Assembly (NCBI GenBank): GCA_030841085.1
Contig: JAVEDP010000030.1
Coordinates: 38,089 to 102,088, forward strand
Length of the DNA stretch: 64,000 nt
Source: Pyrinomonadaceae bacterium
GTDB taxonomy: Bacteria > Acidobacteriota > Blastocatellia > Pyrinomonadales > Pyrinomonadaceae
Direction of reading: 5' to 3'
Positions 44,104 to 52,630 of this stretch are shown piece after piece. A program made the position numbers and the translations under genes. Position 1 is the first letter of the stretch, and the number at the start of each line of letters is the position of its first letter. Under the pieces are notes generated by a model that saw only the letters and a program-made list of their open reading frames with translations, was not told where the DNA came from and did not search any database.

Positions 44104-44793
44104 TTAGTTCCCAAGTGGTCGAGGGTTGCCGATACTGGCCGATAATTCTTTGAGTGTTTCAAAGAAGGACTGGAAGATCACCAGTAAATCGAAATCAAAC
44201 ATTTGTTCTTCCGTGTCGCTCCAACTGTGAAACTCATACACCATCTGATAACCAAATTTCTCAGGTTCGAGTCCAGGGAGTTCCTGAAAGAAGGTCGGAA
44301 AGTAATGAAGTTGTATTATGGGCCACCAAGTTTGCCTAGAGAGGTGACTAAGAATATCTTTGCTCGATTCTCCTAACCAACTGATGAACTGATTAGGCTC
44401 ATACAAACCAGCGTTGCCTTGTTCGCGCTCTGTAATCCATTCAGCCGTCACTGGCGTGACGTTGTACGGCAAGTGACGGAAGAAGACCATTAACCTTCCA
44501 GCAGCCGCAATATCCCAACGAAATTTTTCCTTTTGCTGGTTCGGTAATGGACCCGTCAGCCGACAGTCACTCGATTCGAAGTTTGAGTCGGGGCCATTTA
44601 TCCATTCCAACATTTCGTAAAACCGCTGGACGCATTCATGACTCTCATGGGGCTTGAAGTCTTCCAGGACTTGGCGAATCAGTTCTGGATGTTCCCGAAA
44701 GTGGTAATATTTTCCTCTTGGGTCTTGCACAGCATCCTTCCAGGGTTGTGTTCGGATACTTTGGTCGGAGATTCCGTCTAAGTGTACTTGCAT
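44104..44793 (-). CDS. Protein of unknown function (229 aa)
   Basis: A soluble-looking 229-residue product rich in aromatic residues (WWPIIQLHYFPTFFQEL, YEFHSWSDTEEQMFDFDLL) with no signal peptide or clear motif. It starts with MQVHLDGISDQS. The stop lies 13 bases before the next minus-strand gene starts its own 3' end, so the two (44104-44793 and 44807-45334) are probably one transcript. I do not recognise the family. Confidence 0.6.
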   Translation of the reverse strand: MQVHLDGISDQSIRTQPWKDAVQDPRGKYYHFREHPELIRQVLEDFKPHESHECVQRFYEMLEWINGPDSNFESSDCRLTGPLPNQQKEKFRWDIAAAGRLMVFFRHLPYNVTPVTAEWITEREQGNAGLYEPNQFISWLGESSKDILSHLSRQTWWPIIQLHYFPTFFQELPGLEPEKFGYQMVYEFHSWSDTEEQMFDFDLLVIFQSFFETLKELSASIGNPRPLGN

Positions 44794-44806
44794 GGTAACT
44801 CTAGTC

Positions 44807-45334
44807 TCATAGTCTCTCCGGTTCTAAGGAGAGAGAGTCTCCCAACCGTGGGGTTTTGTAGTTATTATCAAGATGATCAGTCAAAAGGAAGTAGCCCTTC
44901 TCTGGCTTAGACGTTTTTATGAGGCCTGCCCAAGCATTGAATTTTCTAACCGAAACAACGGCGGTTTTCATTTCATGGGAAGGCACCTCCGTAATCTGCT
45001 GCCAGTCTCTTGGTAAATCAAAAATTCGTTTCTTCCCGTCAATGAAAGTTGTCCTCCGGATTTTGATTGTTTTGTCGGTTGAATTCCGCGCGACAATCGT
45101 AAACGTCGGAAGAGGCTCTGCTTTTCCTTCCGGAAACTGTTTGATAGTCGAAGGGTAAATGGATGTGCGTTCAAGCTCAATTGTGAGTTTAGGTTTCTTA
45201 TCGAGTCGCTGGAAGAGAAGTGTAAGACCGGAAATCAGCAACGAAAGTACAGAGATGAAAACAGCTAGACATGCTATGCCCCAAGTGATGAGTTGGGAGT
45301 CAAAGTCTGTTGACAACTCAGGCGTGACCTGCAT
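44807..45334 (-). CDS. Small membrane-anchored protein of unknown function
   Basis: A 175-residue product from the ATG at 45334. It has one long N-terminal hydrophobic helix (LITWGIACLAVFISVLSLLI) and a beta-rich soluble part (PKLTIELERTSIYP, TFTIVARNSTDKTIKIRR). The layout resembles small membrane proteins found in accessory regions, but I do not recognise the family. It lies just upstream of the 229-residue gene on the same strand. Confidence 0.6.
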   Translation of the reverse strand: MQVTPELSTDFDSQLITWGIACLAVFISVLSLLISGLTLLFQRLDKKPKLTIELERTSIYPSTIKQFPEGKAEPLPTFTIVARNSTDKTIKIRRTTFIDGKKRIFDLPRDWQQITEVPSHEMKTAVVSVRKFNAWAGLIKTSKPEKGYFLLTDHLDNNYKTPRLGDSLSLEPERL

Positions 45335-45455
45335 AAGCAATCCAAGTTTACCATATTCACTGGTCCAACCAGCTTGCTGTGCTTAGGTCGCACCTGAGGC
45401 AAACTCCTGTTTTGTGGAAACTTCTTCGCCCCCCGAAATCGCCCCCGATGTCTTC

Positions 45456-46193
45456 TCAATCCCCCAATTGGATCACCAGGCGATCGGGCAAATCATAAAG
45501 CGTTGATTTGCTTATCCGACCACGAAAGCCGAGTTGCCCCTTCAAATGCGTGCGATACATCTCTAAGATTTCTCTCGGCGCCCGCGAATCGATCATTACG
45601 CTACGCAAAACTCGATGTGGATCAATCTTCACCTTCAATACGCCTCCTTTGCTTCGACGGTGACGATCAATCACGAGTATGCGAACCTCATCTTCATGCG
45701 CGAAAGACCGCCGCTTAAGTAGCACTGAACGAGCAGCAGCAGTCCCTGACTCATCTTGCAGAATCAACCTCGCAAGAGCAGAAGCGAGATTGACGATGCT
45801 CTTTTGGGGCAGGTAATCGACCTTACCGATAAACCACTTGGTTCGCGGGTATTTCGCAAGAGCACAATCCAGCGATGTGCCAAGCAACCTCGGAGTTGAG
45901 CCAATACGAACCGACAACTTGTCTGGAGAGTAGATTCGCCATAACGCATCCGAGACAGATTTCCTGGTCCAGCAAGACCCATGCACAGCATTGCGGAGCG
46001 CGAGGTCTAGCGTACCTTTGTTATTCTTAAAGCGCATTCCAACAATGAAGTTTTCGAACGGGTCATCCCACTTGCTGGTTTGGGCAAGCGCAAATTCTCC
46101 CGTGCGAAAAAACTCGATGAGACGAGCAAAGGTTGTGAACCGATAGATTGGCCGATCAAGATCGCTCTCCTCCAATTGTATGTATTTGCCCAT
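45456..46193 (-). CDS. DUF2971 protein
   Basis: A 245-residue product from the ATG at 46193 (an alternative ATG at 46211 adds six residues). It has the DUF2971 pattern: PIYRFTTFARLIEFFRTGEFALAQTSKWDDPFEN at the start, CWTRKSVSDALWRIY with a conserved Trp and Tyr, and FAHEDEVRILVID near the C-terminus. The family is common in accessory and phage-related regions; its function is unknown. It has no signal peptide. Confidence 0.85.
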   Translation of the reverse strand: MGKYIQLEESDLDRPIYRFTTFARLIEFFRTGEFALAQTSKWDDPFENFIVGMRFKNNKGTLDLALRNAVHGSCWTRKSVSDALWRIYSPDKLSVRIGSTPRLLGTSLDCALAKYPRTKWFIGKVDYLPQKSIVNLASALARLILQDESGTAAARSVLLKRRSFAHEDEVRILVIDRHRRSKGGVLKVKIDPHRVLRSVMIDSRAPREILEMYRTHLKGQLGFRGRISKSTLYDLPDRLVIQLGD

Positions 46194-46503
46194 TTTCACC
46201 CGCTCAGCCATCCTTGGCCACTGCATCGACGTTGCTCGCCCCTCGCGCGGCCTTGAACTCCATCGTACCATCGTCCACGCGACCGAACCGAAGCATCGAG
46301 AGTCCAACGTCCAAAGTGAAATCCAAGGCCCAAGGTCTCGGTGAAGGATTCAATCTAGTTGGTGACACGGCCTTAGGTCACCGATTTGTCGGGAGAGGGA
46401 GCTGTTTCATATCATCGGGGTTAGTGTCCGATAAACTTTAAGTTTGTCTAGCGGCACGACAAGCTAAAGCTTATAGGACACCAATCATACGAAGGAGAAA
46501 ATC
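46194..46503. repeat. Inverted repeat GTGTCC..GATAAACTTTAAG before the SRPBCC gene
   Basis: 46434-46481 forms an imperfect hairpin: GTGTCCGATAAACTTTAAG and the inverted CTAAAGCTTATAGGACAC. It lies 22 bases upstream of the next start codon, inside the region where its promoter should be. A GAAGGAGAAAATC ribosome binding site follows. Confidence 0.6.
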
Positions 46504-46959
46504 ATGACAACAAGCAATACAAACACTATCCGACTCCATCGAGTGGTCCAGGCGCCGCCCGAGAGAGTTTACCGGGCATTCCTTGATGCGAACGCGATGG
46601 TCAAATGGCTGCCGCCCAACGGGTTCACGGGCCAGGTTCATCACCTCGAGGCAAAAGTCGGAGGCACTTACAAAATGTCGTTCACCAATTTCACCAGCGG
46701 AAAGAGTCACTCCTTCGGTGGCGAGTATCTTGAGTTAACGCCAAATGAACGCATCCGTCATACTGACAAATTCGAGGACCCGAATCTGCCCGGAGAAATG
46801 CAGACAACGATTACGTTCCGGCAAGTATCGGTTGGAACTGAATTGACTATCGTTCAAGAAGGAGTTCCCGCGGTTATTCCGGCTGAGGCTTGCTATCTCG
46901 GTTGGCAAGAATCTCTAATGCTGCTCGCGAAATTGGTCGAAGCTGAGATTCCAGAGTAG
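46504..46959 (+). CDS. SRPBCC / AHSA1-type domain protein
   Basis: A 151-residue helix-grip protein. RLHRVVQAPPERVYRAFLDANAMVKWLPP, GGTYKMSF and a final QESLMLLAKLVEAEI helix are typical of the activator-of-Hsp90-like START superfamily. These bind hydrophobic ligands, and the specific ligand is unknown. The ATG is preceded by GAAGGAGAAAATC. The alpha/beta hydrolase downstream has a very similar leader (GAGGAGAAAAAATC). Confidence 0.9.
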   Translation: MTTSNTNTIRLHRVVQAPPERVYRAFLDANAMVKWLPPNGFTGQVHHLEAKVGGTYKMSFTNFTSGKSHSFGGEYLELTPNERIRHTDKFEDPNLPGEMQTTITFRQVSVGTELTIVQEGVPAVIPAEACYLGWQESLMLLAKLVEAEIPE

Positions 46960-47123
46960 GCCTAAACAAGACACTGCGTTAGATTGCGCGGGCCGAGCGT
47001 ACTGTTTCTCCTGCGCAGAAGAGCGGGGGGAAGCCCGCCTTCCTGACCTTGAGACAACTGAACTCGCTCGATTGCCTTCACGTTCGAGTAACTAATAGAC
47101 TTTTTGCAAGAGGAGAAAAAATC

Positions 47124-47849
47124 ATGGGTCAAATATCAGATGGTGCTACAAAGAATGTCGTTCTCGTTCATGGTGGTTTTGTTGACGGCTCGGGCTGGGA
47201 AGGCGTGTACCAAATACTTAAGCGTGACGGCTATAACGTAAGCGTTGTTCAGAATCCAACGATATCGCTAACTGGTGATGTCGCTGCGACGCGAGCCGTG
47301 CTCGATGCCCAGGATGGTCCTGCCGTTCTCGTAGGTCATTCATATGGCGGAGTTGTTATTACCGAAGCCGGCAACCATCCAAACGTTGACACGCTCGTTT
47401 ACATTACGGCTTTCGCCCCGGACGCGGGGGAATCGGTCGGGACGCTGATCGCAAATCCGGCGCCCGGTGCGCCCGTGCCGCCGATCCTGCCGCCCGTTGA
47501 CGGCTTTCTCATGCTTGATAAAGCGAAATTTGCGGAATCATTCGCTGGGGATGTACCGCCCGAAAAAGCTGAGTTCATGGCGAACTCCCAAGTGCCCTGG
47601 GGATTGGACGCTCTCAATGGACCCGTTAGCACACCTGCGTGGAAGACGAAGCCGAGTTGGTACCTGGTCGTTACCGAGGACAAGATGATACCGCCGCCGG
47701 CACAACAATTTATGTCGCGTCGGGCTGGTTCGACGGTTAGAGAGGTCGGAGGCAGCCACGCCATCTACGTATCTAAACCTCAGGCCGTTGCCGACATTAT
47801 CAAAGAAGCCGCAACCGGGAGTTCAAAGGCCGAAGCGCAAACGTCCTAA
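47124..47849 (+). CDS. Alpha/beta hydrolase
   Basis: A 241-residue hydrolase from the ATG at 47124, preceded by AGGAGAAAA. It has VVLVHGGFVDGSGW (oxyanion region), the nucleophile elbow GHSYGG with Ser73, an acid in VVTEDKMIPP, and the catalytic His in GGSHAIYVS. This is the AB hydrolase family often annotated as putative esterase or EstC-like. The lid segment is rich in Pro and Ala. Substrate unknown. Confidence 0.92.
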   Translation: MGQISDGATKNVVLVHGGFVDGSGWEGVYQILKRDGYNVSVVQNPTISLTGDVAATRAVLDAQDGPAVLVGHSYGGVVITEAGNHPNVDTLVYITAFAPDAGESVGTLIANPAPGAPVPPILPPVDGFLMLDKAKFAESFAGDVPPEKAEFMANSQVPWGLDALNGPVSTPAWKTKPSWYLVVTEDKMIPPPAQQFMSRRAGSTVREVGGSHAIYVSKPQAVADIIKEAATGSSKAEAQTS

Positions 47850-48037
47850 CAAGTCCTAGCTGTGCGTGTCCTGGCGTAATGCCCGCAGCGTCACATTTGT
47901 CATTCGCGAATTCAAGAGCGAAAGCGGCTCTGCGGACTGAATTCGGGTTAGACAACGCGCGGACTAGAACCGGGCTCTTAAGCGAACAGGGACTGCGGTC
48001 AGGCGGGCGCAACGCGCGGCAGTGAGGATACGATCTA

Positions 48038-48616
48038 ATGGACCGACGAAAGAACATGTTAATCGGACTTGTAGTGGGTATCGCAATTGTAGCCGCGTCG
48101 GTCTACGCTACGGGTTTCTCGAAACGATTGCTGACTCCGTTTTTCGGCTCCTCAACTGCCTACCAGACTTCGGAATCTGCAACTGCTCCGGCTCTTGCCG
48201 GCGGCAACTGGATAAACTCTGAACCGCTCGAACTAAAAAATCTGCGCGGTCGCGTAGTGCTAATCGAGTTCTGGACCTTCGGCTGCATTAACTGTCGTAA
48301 CACGTTGCCGTTCATCAAAGGCTGGCACGATCGCTATCGCGAGAAAGGCCTTACCGTCATTGGCGTGCACTCACCTGAGTTTGACGAGGAGAGAAACGTC
48401 GAACACCTTCGCCGCGAAATTGGTTCGCTGGGGATTAGTTATCCGGTCGTAACGGATAACGACTACCAAACATGGAACGCTTATAACGTCGAAGCCTGGC
48501 CCACCAGCTTTCTGCTGGATAAGCAAGGACGAATTCGTTGGAGGCACGTTGGTGAAGGGGGCTATGACGAAGCCGAGCGACTGATTCAGCAGTTACTTGC
48601 CGAAAAAGAAACGTAG
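48038..48616 (+). CDS. Membrane-anchored thioredoxin-like protein (TlpA/DipZ-type)
   Basis: A 192-residue protein with an N-terminal anchor (MLIGLVVGIAIVAASVYATG), a short linker, and a thioredoxin fold with the redox pair Cys83-Ile-Asn-Cys86 in FWTFGCINCRNTLPF. The cis-proline is in AWPTSFLLD. It acts in the periplasm as a thiol oxidoreductase, inferred from the anchor and fold. A decayed relative lies about 9 kb upstream (39190-39530). The GAGGAT before the start is a weak Shine-Dalgarno. Confidence 0.9.
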   Translation: MDRRKNMLIGLVVGIAIVAASVYATGFSKRLLTPFFGSSTAYQTSESATAPALAGGNWINSEPLELKNLRGRVVLIEFWTFGCINCRNTLPFIKGWHDRYREKGLTVIGVHSPEFDEERNVEHLRREIGSLGISYPVVTDNDYQTWNAYNVEAWPTSFLLDKQGRIRWRHVGEGGYDEAERLIQQLLAEKET

Positions 48617-48688
48617 ACTGAACACAAAAACGCGGTGTGAATTCGACGCGGACTTTAGTTGCAATTGTTTTAGTAAGTATCGAAGTAA

Positions 48689-48742
48689 TTGGTGCCGAGG
48701 GCGGGAGTCGAACCCGCACGACCTTACGGTCAACGGATTTTT
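48689..48742 (-). other. 3' fragment of a tRNA-Leu gene
   Basis: Read on the minus strand the sequence goes from AAAATCCG (anticodon loop and stem) through a long variable arm (GACC-GTAA-GGTC), a T arm (GCGGG-TTCGACT-CCCGC) and the acceptor end CCTCGGCACCA. The 5' half is absent: upstream bases do not form a D arm or acceptor strand. Integrases that cross over in anticodon loops leave such 3' halves, so this may be an attachment site. The last 20 bases recur at 51049-51068. Confidence 0.8.
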
Positions 48743-48758
48743 ATGGGTCGACGCTTTT

Positions 48759-49388
48759 TCAACGAGCAGGGGTCGCCACGCGAGCGCGTTTCAGGGGTTC
48801 GTCGGTGGGTGCGTGTTGCGACTCACAATTCGTGTTGTCTAAGGAGAGCCTGATCCTGTATGCACTCGCGCGTACGCGTGCCAAGAAATTAGCAAAGAAA
48901 ACTAAGGCACAAACCCAATAAATAAGGTTCGCGCTGGCGATAAATTTGGAGCCGTTAGGTACCAACACTAAGAACAGTGTATTGCCCCAAAGCAAAAGCC
49001 ACATGAGCCCGCCCAGAACCCTATTTGTCGGAAGCAATTGCGTGCCCTCAACAATAATCATTCGAGCTCCGATCATAACGATTTCGCGAGTACCAATCAT
49101 CGCGAGAGGTAAAAGGCTAATGCCTCTTTGTGCAGCATATAATAACGAAATAATTGTGAGTGACTTGTCGCCCACCAAATCAAGTACTTTCCCGAAGTAT
49201 GTTTCTGCACTAAGTTTGCGAGCTGCATAACCATCAAGAACATCACTAGCCATCGCCAAAAAATAAAGGGTCGCTATTACGAAATTGTGCAAACTCGTGA
49301 AGGCGATCAATGAGAATACTAGCGCTGCAAGCACTCTGAACAGACTGATTGACGCAACCAGCGATATTCTAAGCGACCTCGTAAGCAT
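48759..49388 (-). CDS. CDP-alcohol phosphatidyltransferase family protein
   Basis: A 209-residue integral membrane enzyme from the ATG at 49388. The full family motif DGxxARx8Gx3Dx3D is present as DGYAARKLSAETYFGKVLD followed by LVGD. It has about six TM helices. Members include phosphatidylglycerophosphate synthase (PgsA), which makes acidic phospholipids. The tail after NCESQHAP looks like run-on sequence. It lies inside the segment bounded by tRNA-Leu 3' repeats and is probably an extra copy rather than the housekeeping gene. Confidence 0.88.
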   Translation of the reverse strand: MLTRSLRISLVASISLFRVLAALVFSLIAFTSLHNFVIATLYFLAMASDVLDGYAARKLSAETYFGKVLDLVGDKSLTIISLLYAAQRGISLLPLAMIGTREIVMIGARMIIVEGTQLLPTNRVLGGLMWLLLWGNTLFLVLVPNGSKFIASANLIYWVCALVFFANFLARVRASAYRIRLSLDNTNCESQHAPTDEPLKRARVATPAR

Positions 49389-49445
49389 TGGATTGGTATT
49401 CGACTGGTTCAAACTAAACAAGTTGAACGGAAAAAATGCAACTTC

Positions 49446-50732
49446 CTATGGCTCGCGCGTAATATCGGTGAGCAATACACCTGTATCATTCCCCAAAGGA
49501 CTGAAGTTTTGAGGAGCATGCGGCTTATACAGAAGCATTAACGTGCTGTAATACTCATCGTGATTACGCCAGTAATCATAGGCTATGTTTGCTATGTGTG
49601 AAAGTATACCCATGGCGATGATCAAAAGGATTATCGATGGGCGTATCCGTGAGTGAAACGGTAGCTGCAGAGAAAGCACAGCCAAACACGAAAAAAGTTT
49701 CCAGGCCGCAATAAGACTTCCTTCGTTTCGCACTCGCACTTCAGATTCAATTTGGGCTTTCGCTTTGATGTATTCTTGCCATTTACGTAAAAGCCCCGGA
49801 ACTTTTTTTCGAAACTCATCCGCACGATTCGCGTTATGGGTTGTTAGCTTACTTAGTTGTTCGTTCAGAACCGCTTCAAGTATTCCAGCAGCTTTCTTAA
49901 CTGCGGTAATATCCGAAGGTTCTTGGATCGCTCGATGCTTTGTGATGGATTTCATTTTGTTAACAATCATTTTGGTAAGCTTCTGGTTCAATGTTTCCTG
50001 GCAGTTCTCAATGTTCTTAAAGGCAGCTTCCGTAAGAACCCTAGGATTTTTCGGTGGTTTAACTTTCGTCAGCGAGATATACCATAAGAAATCGAGACAT
50101 TGGGCTAGGAGTATGCAAAGAAAATATACGTTGATGAGGAAGAAGGTCTGAGCTGCGAAAAAAAAGATGTAAATCGTTGTAATCGAAATAAACACTAGTT
50201 TGCTTACATCAAACGCCGGTAATGCGAAAGATTGGGGAGCCGCATCTTTGATGGTTCGTTTTCTAAAGCTTTTGAAAATCCATGGCAGAGGGACCAATAC
50301 TCGAAAAGCGTCGACCAGAAACAGACACAACATAACGAAAACTAATGTCCTGATGAAGAGGGGATGGCCATGTATGACCGCGTCCGGAGATTTCATTCCA
50401 AGTTGATCACAAACGAAGCGGTATAAGCCGTTATTCTTGATTTGCGCTAGAGTCGATTCGTCCGATAAAAAAACTTGGTAACTTAAGGTGAAGCTCCGTT
50501 CCAAACAGAGTCCGATGGTGATTGCGAGAATCCACTTGAAAACTGACAAGACGTCTTCGGCGTCATACCTAAGGGGCTTGAGTTTATATTCCAAATTCCG
50601 CCAAATTCTATCTATTGCCTCTTCAACTGGAGCCTTAATCTCTTGCCATTTCTCGAGTATCTCTTGGGTATTCTGTTCACCCAGCGGCTCTATATCAATT
50701 ATCCTGCCATCCTCGTCAATGTTGTCTGGCAT
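49446..50732 (-). CDS. Multipass membrane protein of unknown function
   Basis: A 428-residue product with an acidic N-terminus (MPDNIDEDGRIIDIEP), about six hydrophobic segments (near residues 65-85, 125-148, 183-225 and 340-390), and a polar helical region between them (KNIENCQETLNQKLTKMIVNK). I do not recognise the family. It precedes the CDP-alcohol transferase gene on the same strand with a 57-base gap. AT-rich composition and position between tRNA 3' repeats suggest acquired DNA. Confidence 0.7.
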   Translation of the reverse strand: MPDNIDEDGRIIDIEPLGEQNTQEILEKWQEIKAPVEEAIDRIWRNLEYKLKPLRYDAEDVLSVFKWILAITIGLCLERSFTLSYQVFLSDESTLAQIKNNGLYRFVCDQLGMKSPDAVIHGHPLFIRTLVFVMLCLFLVDAFRVLVPLPWIFKSFRKRTIKDAAPQSFALPAFDVSKLVFISITTIYIFFFAAQTFFLINVYFLCILLAQCLDFLWYISLTKVKPPKNPRVLTEAAFKNIENCQETLNQKLTKMIVNKMKSITKHRAIQEPSDITAVKKAAGILEAVLNEQLSKLTTHNANRADEFRKKVPGLLRKWQEYIKAKAQIESEVRVRNEGSLIAAWKLFSCLAVLSLQLPFHSRIRPSIILLIIAMGILSHIANIAYDYWRNHDEYYSTLMLLYKPHAPQNFSPLGNDTGVLLTDITREP

Positions 50733-51048
50733 GCCTTCCTCCTGTCGAGTGGGAGTTTGCAGCAGGGTGGTGGCGCCTGCCTTGACCTTGGTTAAAATGC
50801 CTTACTTAGTTAAGTAGCAGATAAACGTAAAACTAAAATTGTTGGCTGGCGTTATGACGGTATTGCAAGGCTCAGAGGACCAGCCTGAATTTCACGAGTA
50901 AAGAAACATATGACAAAGAGTGCTAAATCGTCAACGGATACCGAGAGAACCCGACGAGATAGCTTAAGGAGCCAGCAGAAGTCGGAATCAATTAATTGTG
51001 GCATGCTTATGAGAGCAGATGTTTCGTAAGAGGTTCTGTTCGCAATCG
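50733..51048. other. Gene-free stretch upstream of the unknown membrane protein
   Basis: About 315 bases that look AT-rich. A small palindrome TACTTAGTTAAGTA lies at about 50803-50816. No gene, RNA or clear promoter is recognised. Confidence 0.35.
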
Positions 51049-51068
51049 TTGGTGCCGAGGGCGGGAGT
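51049..51068. repeat. Second copy of the tRNA-Leu 3' end (possible attachment site)
   Basis: Twenty bases identical to 48689-48708, TTGGTGCCGAGG plus GCGGGAGT, in direct orientation. TTTCAGGGG follows directly, a word that also occurs 80 bases after the first copy (48789-48797). The two copies bound a 2.36-kb segment. Confidence 0.7.
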
Positions 51069-51082
51069 TTTCAGGGGAATCT

Positions 51083-52360
51083 TTAAACTAGATAAAGGTC
51101 GCGCCCTGCGTCATCAACCACCAGGGTCTCAGCGTCGGCTCGATAATCTGCGAGCTCAAAGTGCCGGTAATCAAGGAAGCCGAGATTAACCCGAAGACAG
51201 GCGGCTTCGGGGACTGCTGACGCAAGGGTGATCCGATAGCGAGGCGCGAGTTGTCCAGCGGCATTTCGCGCGCTGCCGTAACTGACGTGGGCCAGATGCG
51301 CTGCCACGCAAAGGTTCGCGCGCAACTCATCCGAACCCGCGACCATTTCGCGCACTTGTTCGAGCGGCGCGTATCCATACTTTTCGATCAAGTGACCGTG
51401 CGTCGCCGAAAGTTGATTGAGCTGCGGCGCGTAAATGATGAGTTCACCGCCCTCTTCGATGATGCTGCCCAGCTTATAACTGGCCTTACCTCCGACCCAG
51501 AGTTCATCGTAGTGACGGTCCAACAACGCGACGACGCGCTTGTACTTCCTGCCGATATGCTTGATGTGAACTTCGCTGCTGACCTTTGCGGCGCGGCGGA
51601 ACGCTTCATAGATGTCCCCAGCAAAAAGTGCGTGGGTTTGCAACGCCCTGCTGTTACGAGTTGAAACTGAGGTAAAAGAAATCACTCGCGCAGAAATGAA
51701 ACCTGCGGCTGCTTCGATCACGCGCCGCGTCGGCGTTTCTATGCGCCCGATCACATTCTCGATTGTGGCCAGGGCGCCAAGCCAATGAGTAAGATGGGTT
51801 AATTCAGGACCAGCAACTCCGGGAAAAAAATACTTTGCACCGCCGGCAAAGCCGGCGACCTCGTGCGGCATGGTGGCTCCAAAGACTAAGACCGTGTCGT
51901 ATCTTCCAGGCGCGAGCAAAGCATTGATGCGAACCGGGACTGCTTCGCTCATCAATCCGTCCGTCAACTCAGCAACCTGGGCGGCACTTAGCTCACCGAT
52001 TGTGATCAATTCATCGTCGCGATCCCAGCGATGATCGAAGATGGCGCCGAGATTGTCTGGCGCGATTTTGCTCCAGCCAATTTTTTCGCGCTTCTCGTTT
52101 TCATTCATTGGGCCGTGAGTACCCTGCGCAATCAAAGCATCGAAACGTTCAATCTTTTTCTGCGCGAGTATCTCCGCGGCAAACGGGACCAACTGATCCG
52201 TGTTGTCATCGCGCGTTTTGTCGGGAACGATCGCCAGCACACGTTCGCCTGGCCCAATTTCCGCGAGTGCTTCGCTGACAATCGAGCGCAACTCCTCCGG
52301 CGAGAGGGAAAGCGTCGCCCCGCCGCGCCCGACTACAGTTTCTAGCGTTGTGCTGCTCAT
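51083..52360 (-). CDS. LarA-like lactate racemase family protein (DUF2088)
   Basis: A 425-residue protein of the LarA superfamily. VPDKTRDDNTDQLV and the GTHGPMNENEKREKIG motif fit the N-terminal domain, and PHEVAGFAGGAKYFFPGVAG holds the conserved His and Lys region that binds the nickel pincer nucleotide in LarA. LarA proper racemises lactate; many relatives act on other 2-hydroxy acids, including sugar acids. Lying beside an SDR, a lyase and a uronate-type transporter, a sugar-acid epimerase is a fair guess. The cofactor genes larB, larC and larE are not in the window. Confidence 0.88.
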   Translation of the reverse strand: MSSTTLETVVGRGGATLSLSPEELRSIVSEALAEIGPGERVLAIVPDKTRDDNTDQLVPFAAEILAQKKIERFDALIAQGTHGPMNENEKREKIGWSKIAPDNLGAIFDHRWDRDDELITIGELSAAQVAELTDGLMSEAVPVRINALLAPGRYDTVLVFGATMPHEVAGFAGGAKYFFPGVAGPELTHLTHWLGALATIENVIGRIETPTRRVIEAAAGFISARVISFTSVSTRNSRALQTHALFAGDIYEAFRRAAKVSSEVHIKHIGRKYKRVVALLDRHYDELWVGGKASYKLGSIIEEGGELIIYAPQLNQLSATHGHLIEKYGYAPLEQVREMVAGSDELRANLCVAAHLAHVSYGSARNAAGQLAPRYRITLASAVPEAACLRVNLGFLDYRHFELADYRADAETLVVDDAGRDLYLV

Positions 52361-52376
52361 TTGTTCTTACTTATCA

Positions 52377-52600
52377 AGTCCGCCGCAGCGGACGGATGAT
52401 AATAGCCCAGCGATTCATCGCTGGGATCAGAAGTTCCTGCCGCCCCAGTCCGTGGAGCGGACGGATGAATCATGAATTGTAGAACCAGCTGGTAAACGGT
52501 ACTCGGTTCAGCCGTCCGTTTCACGGACTCGGCCCTCTTATCTATATTTTTCCCAGCACTCAAAGTGCTGGGCTATTATCAATCGTCCGCTGTGCGGACT
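52377..52600. repeat. Family G element, copy 2
   Basis: Same order of hairpins as at 34603-34812: GTCCGCCGCAGCGGAC, CCCAGCG-ATTCAT-CGCTGGG, AGTCCGTGGAGCGGAC, GTCCGTTTCACGGAC, CCCAGCACTCAAAGTGCTGGG (slightly mismatched) and GTCCGCTGTGCGGAC. It fills the gap between the LarA-like and SDR genes. Confidence 0.85.
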
Positions 52601-52630
52601 GATTGCTTCGGCTTCTTTGCAAAATTTCAA

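Noticed and set aside
48689..48790. Complete tRNA-Leu gene
   Set aside because: The 5' acceptor strand and D arm are missing; only the 3' half from the anticodon loop onward is present.
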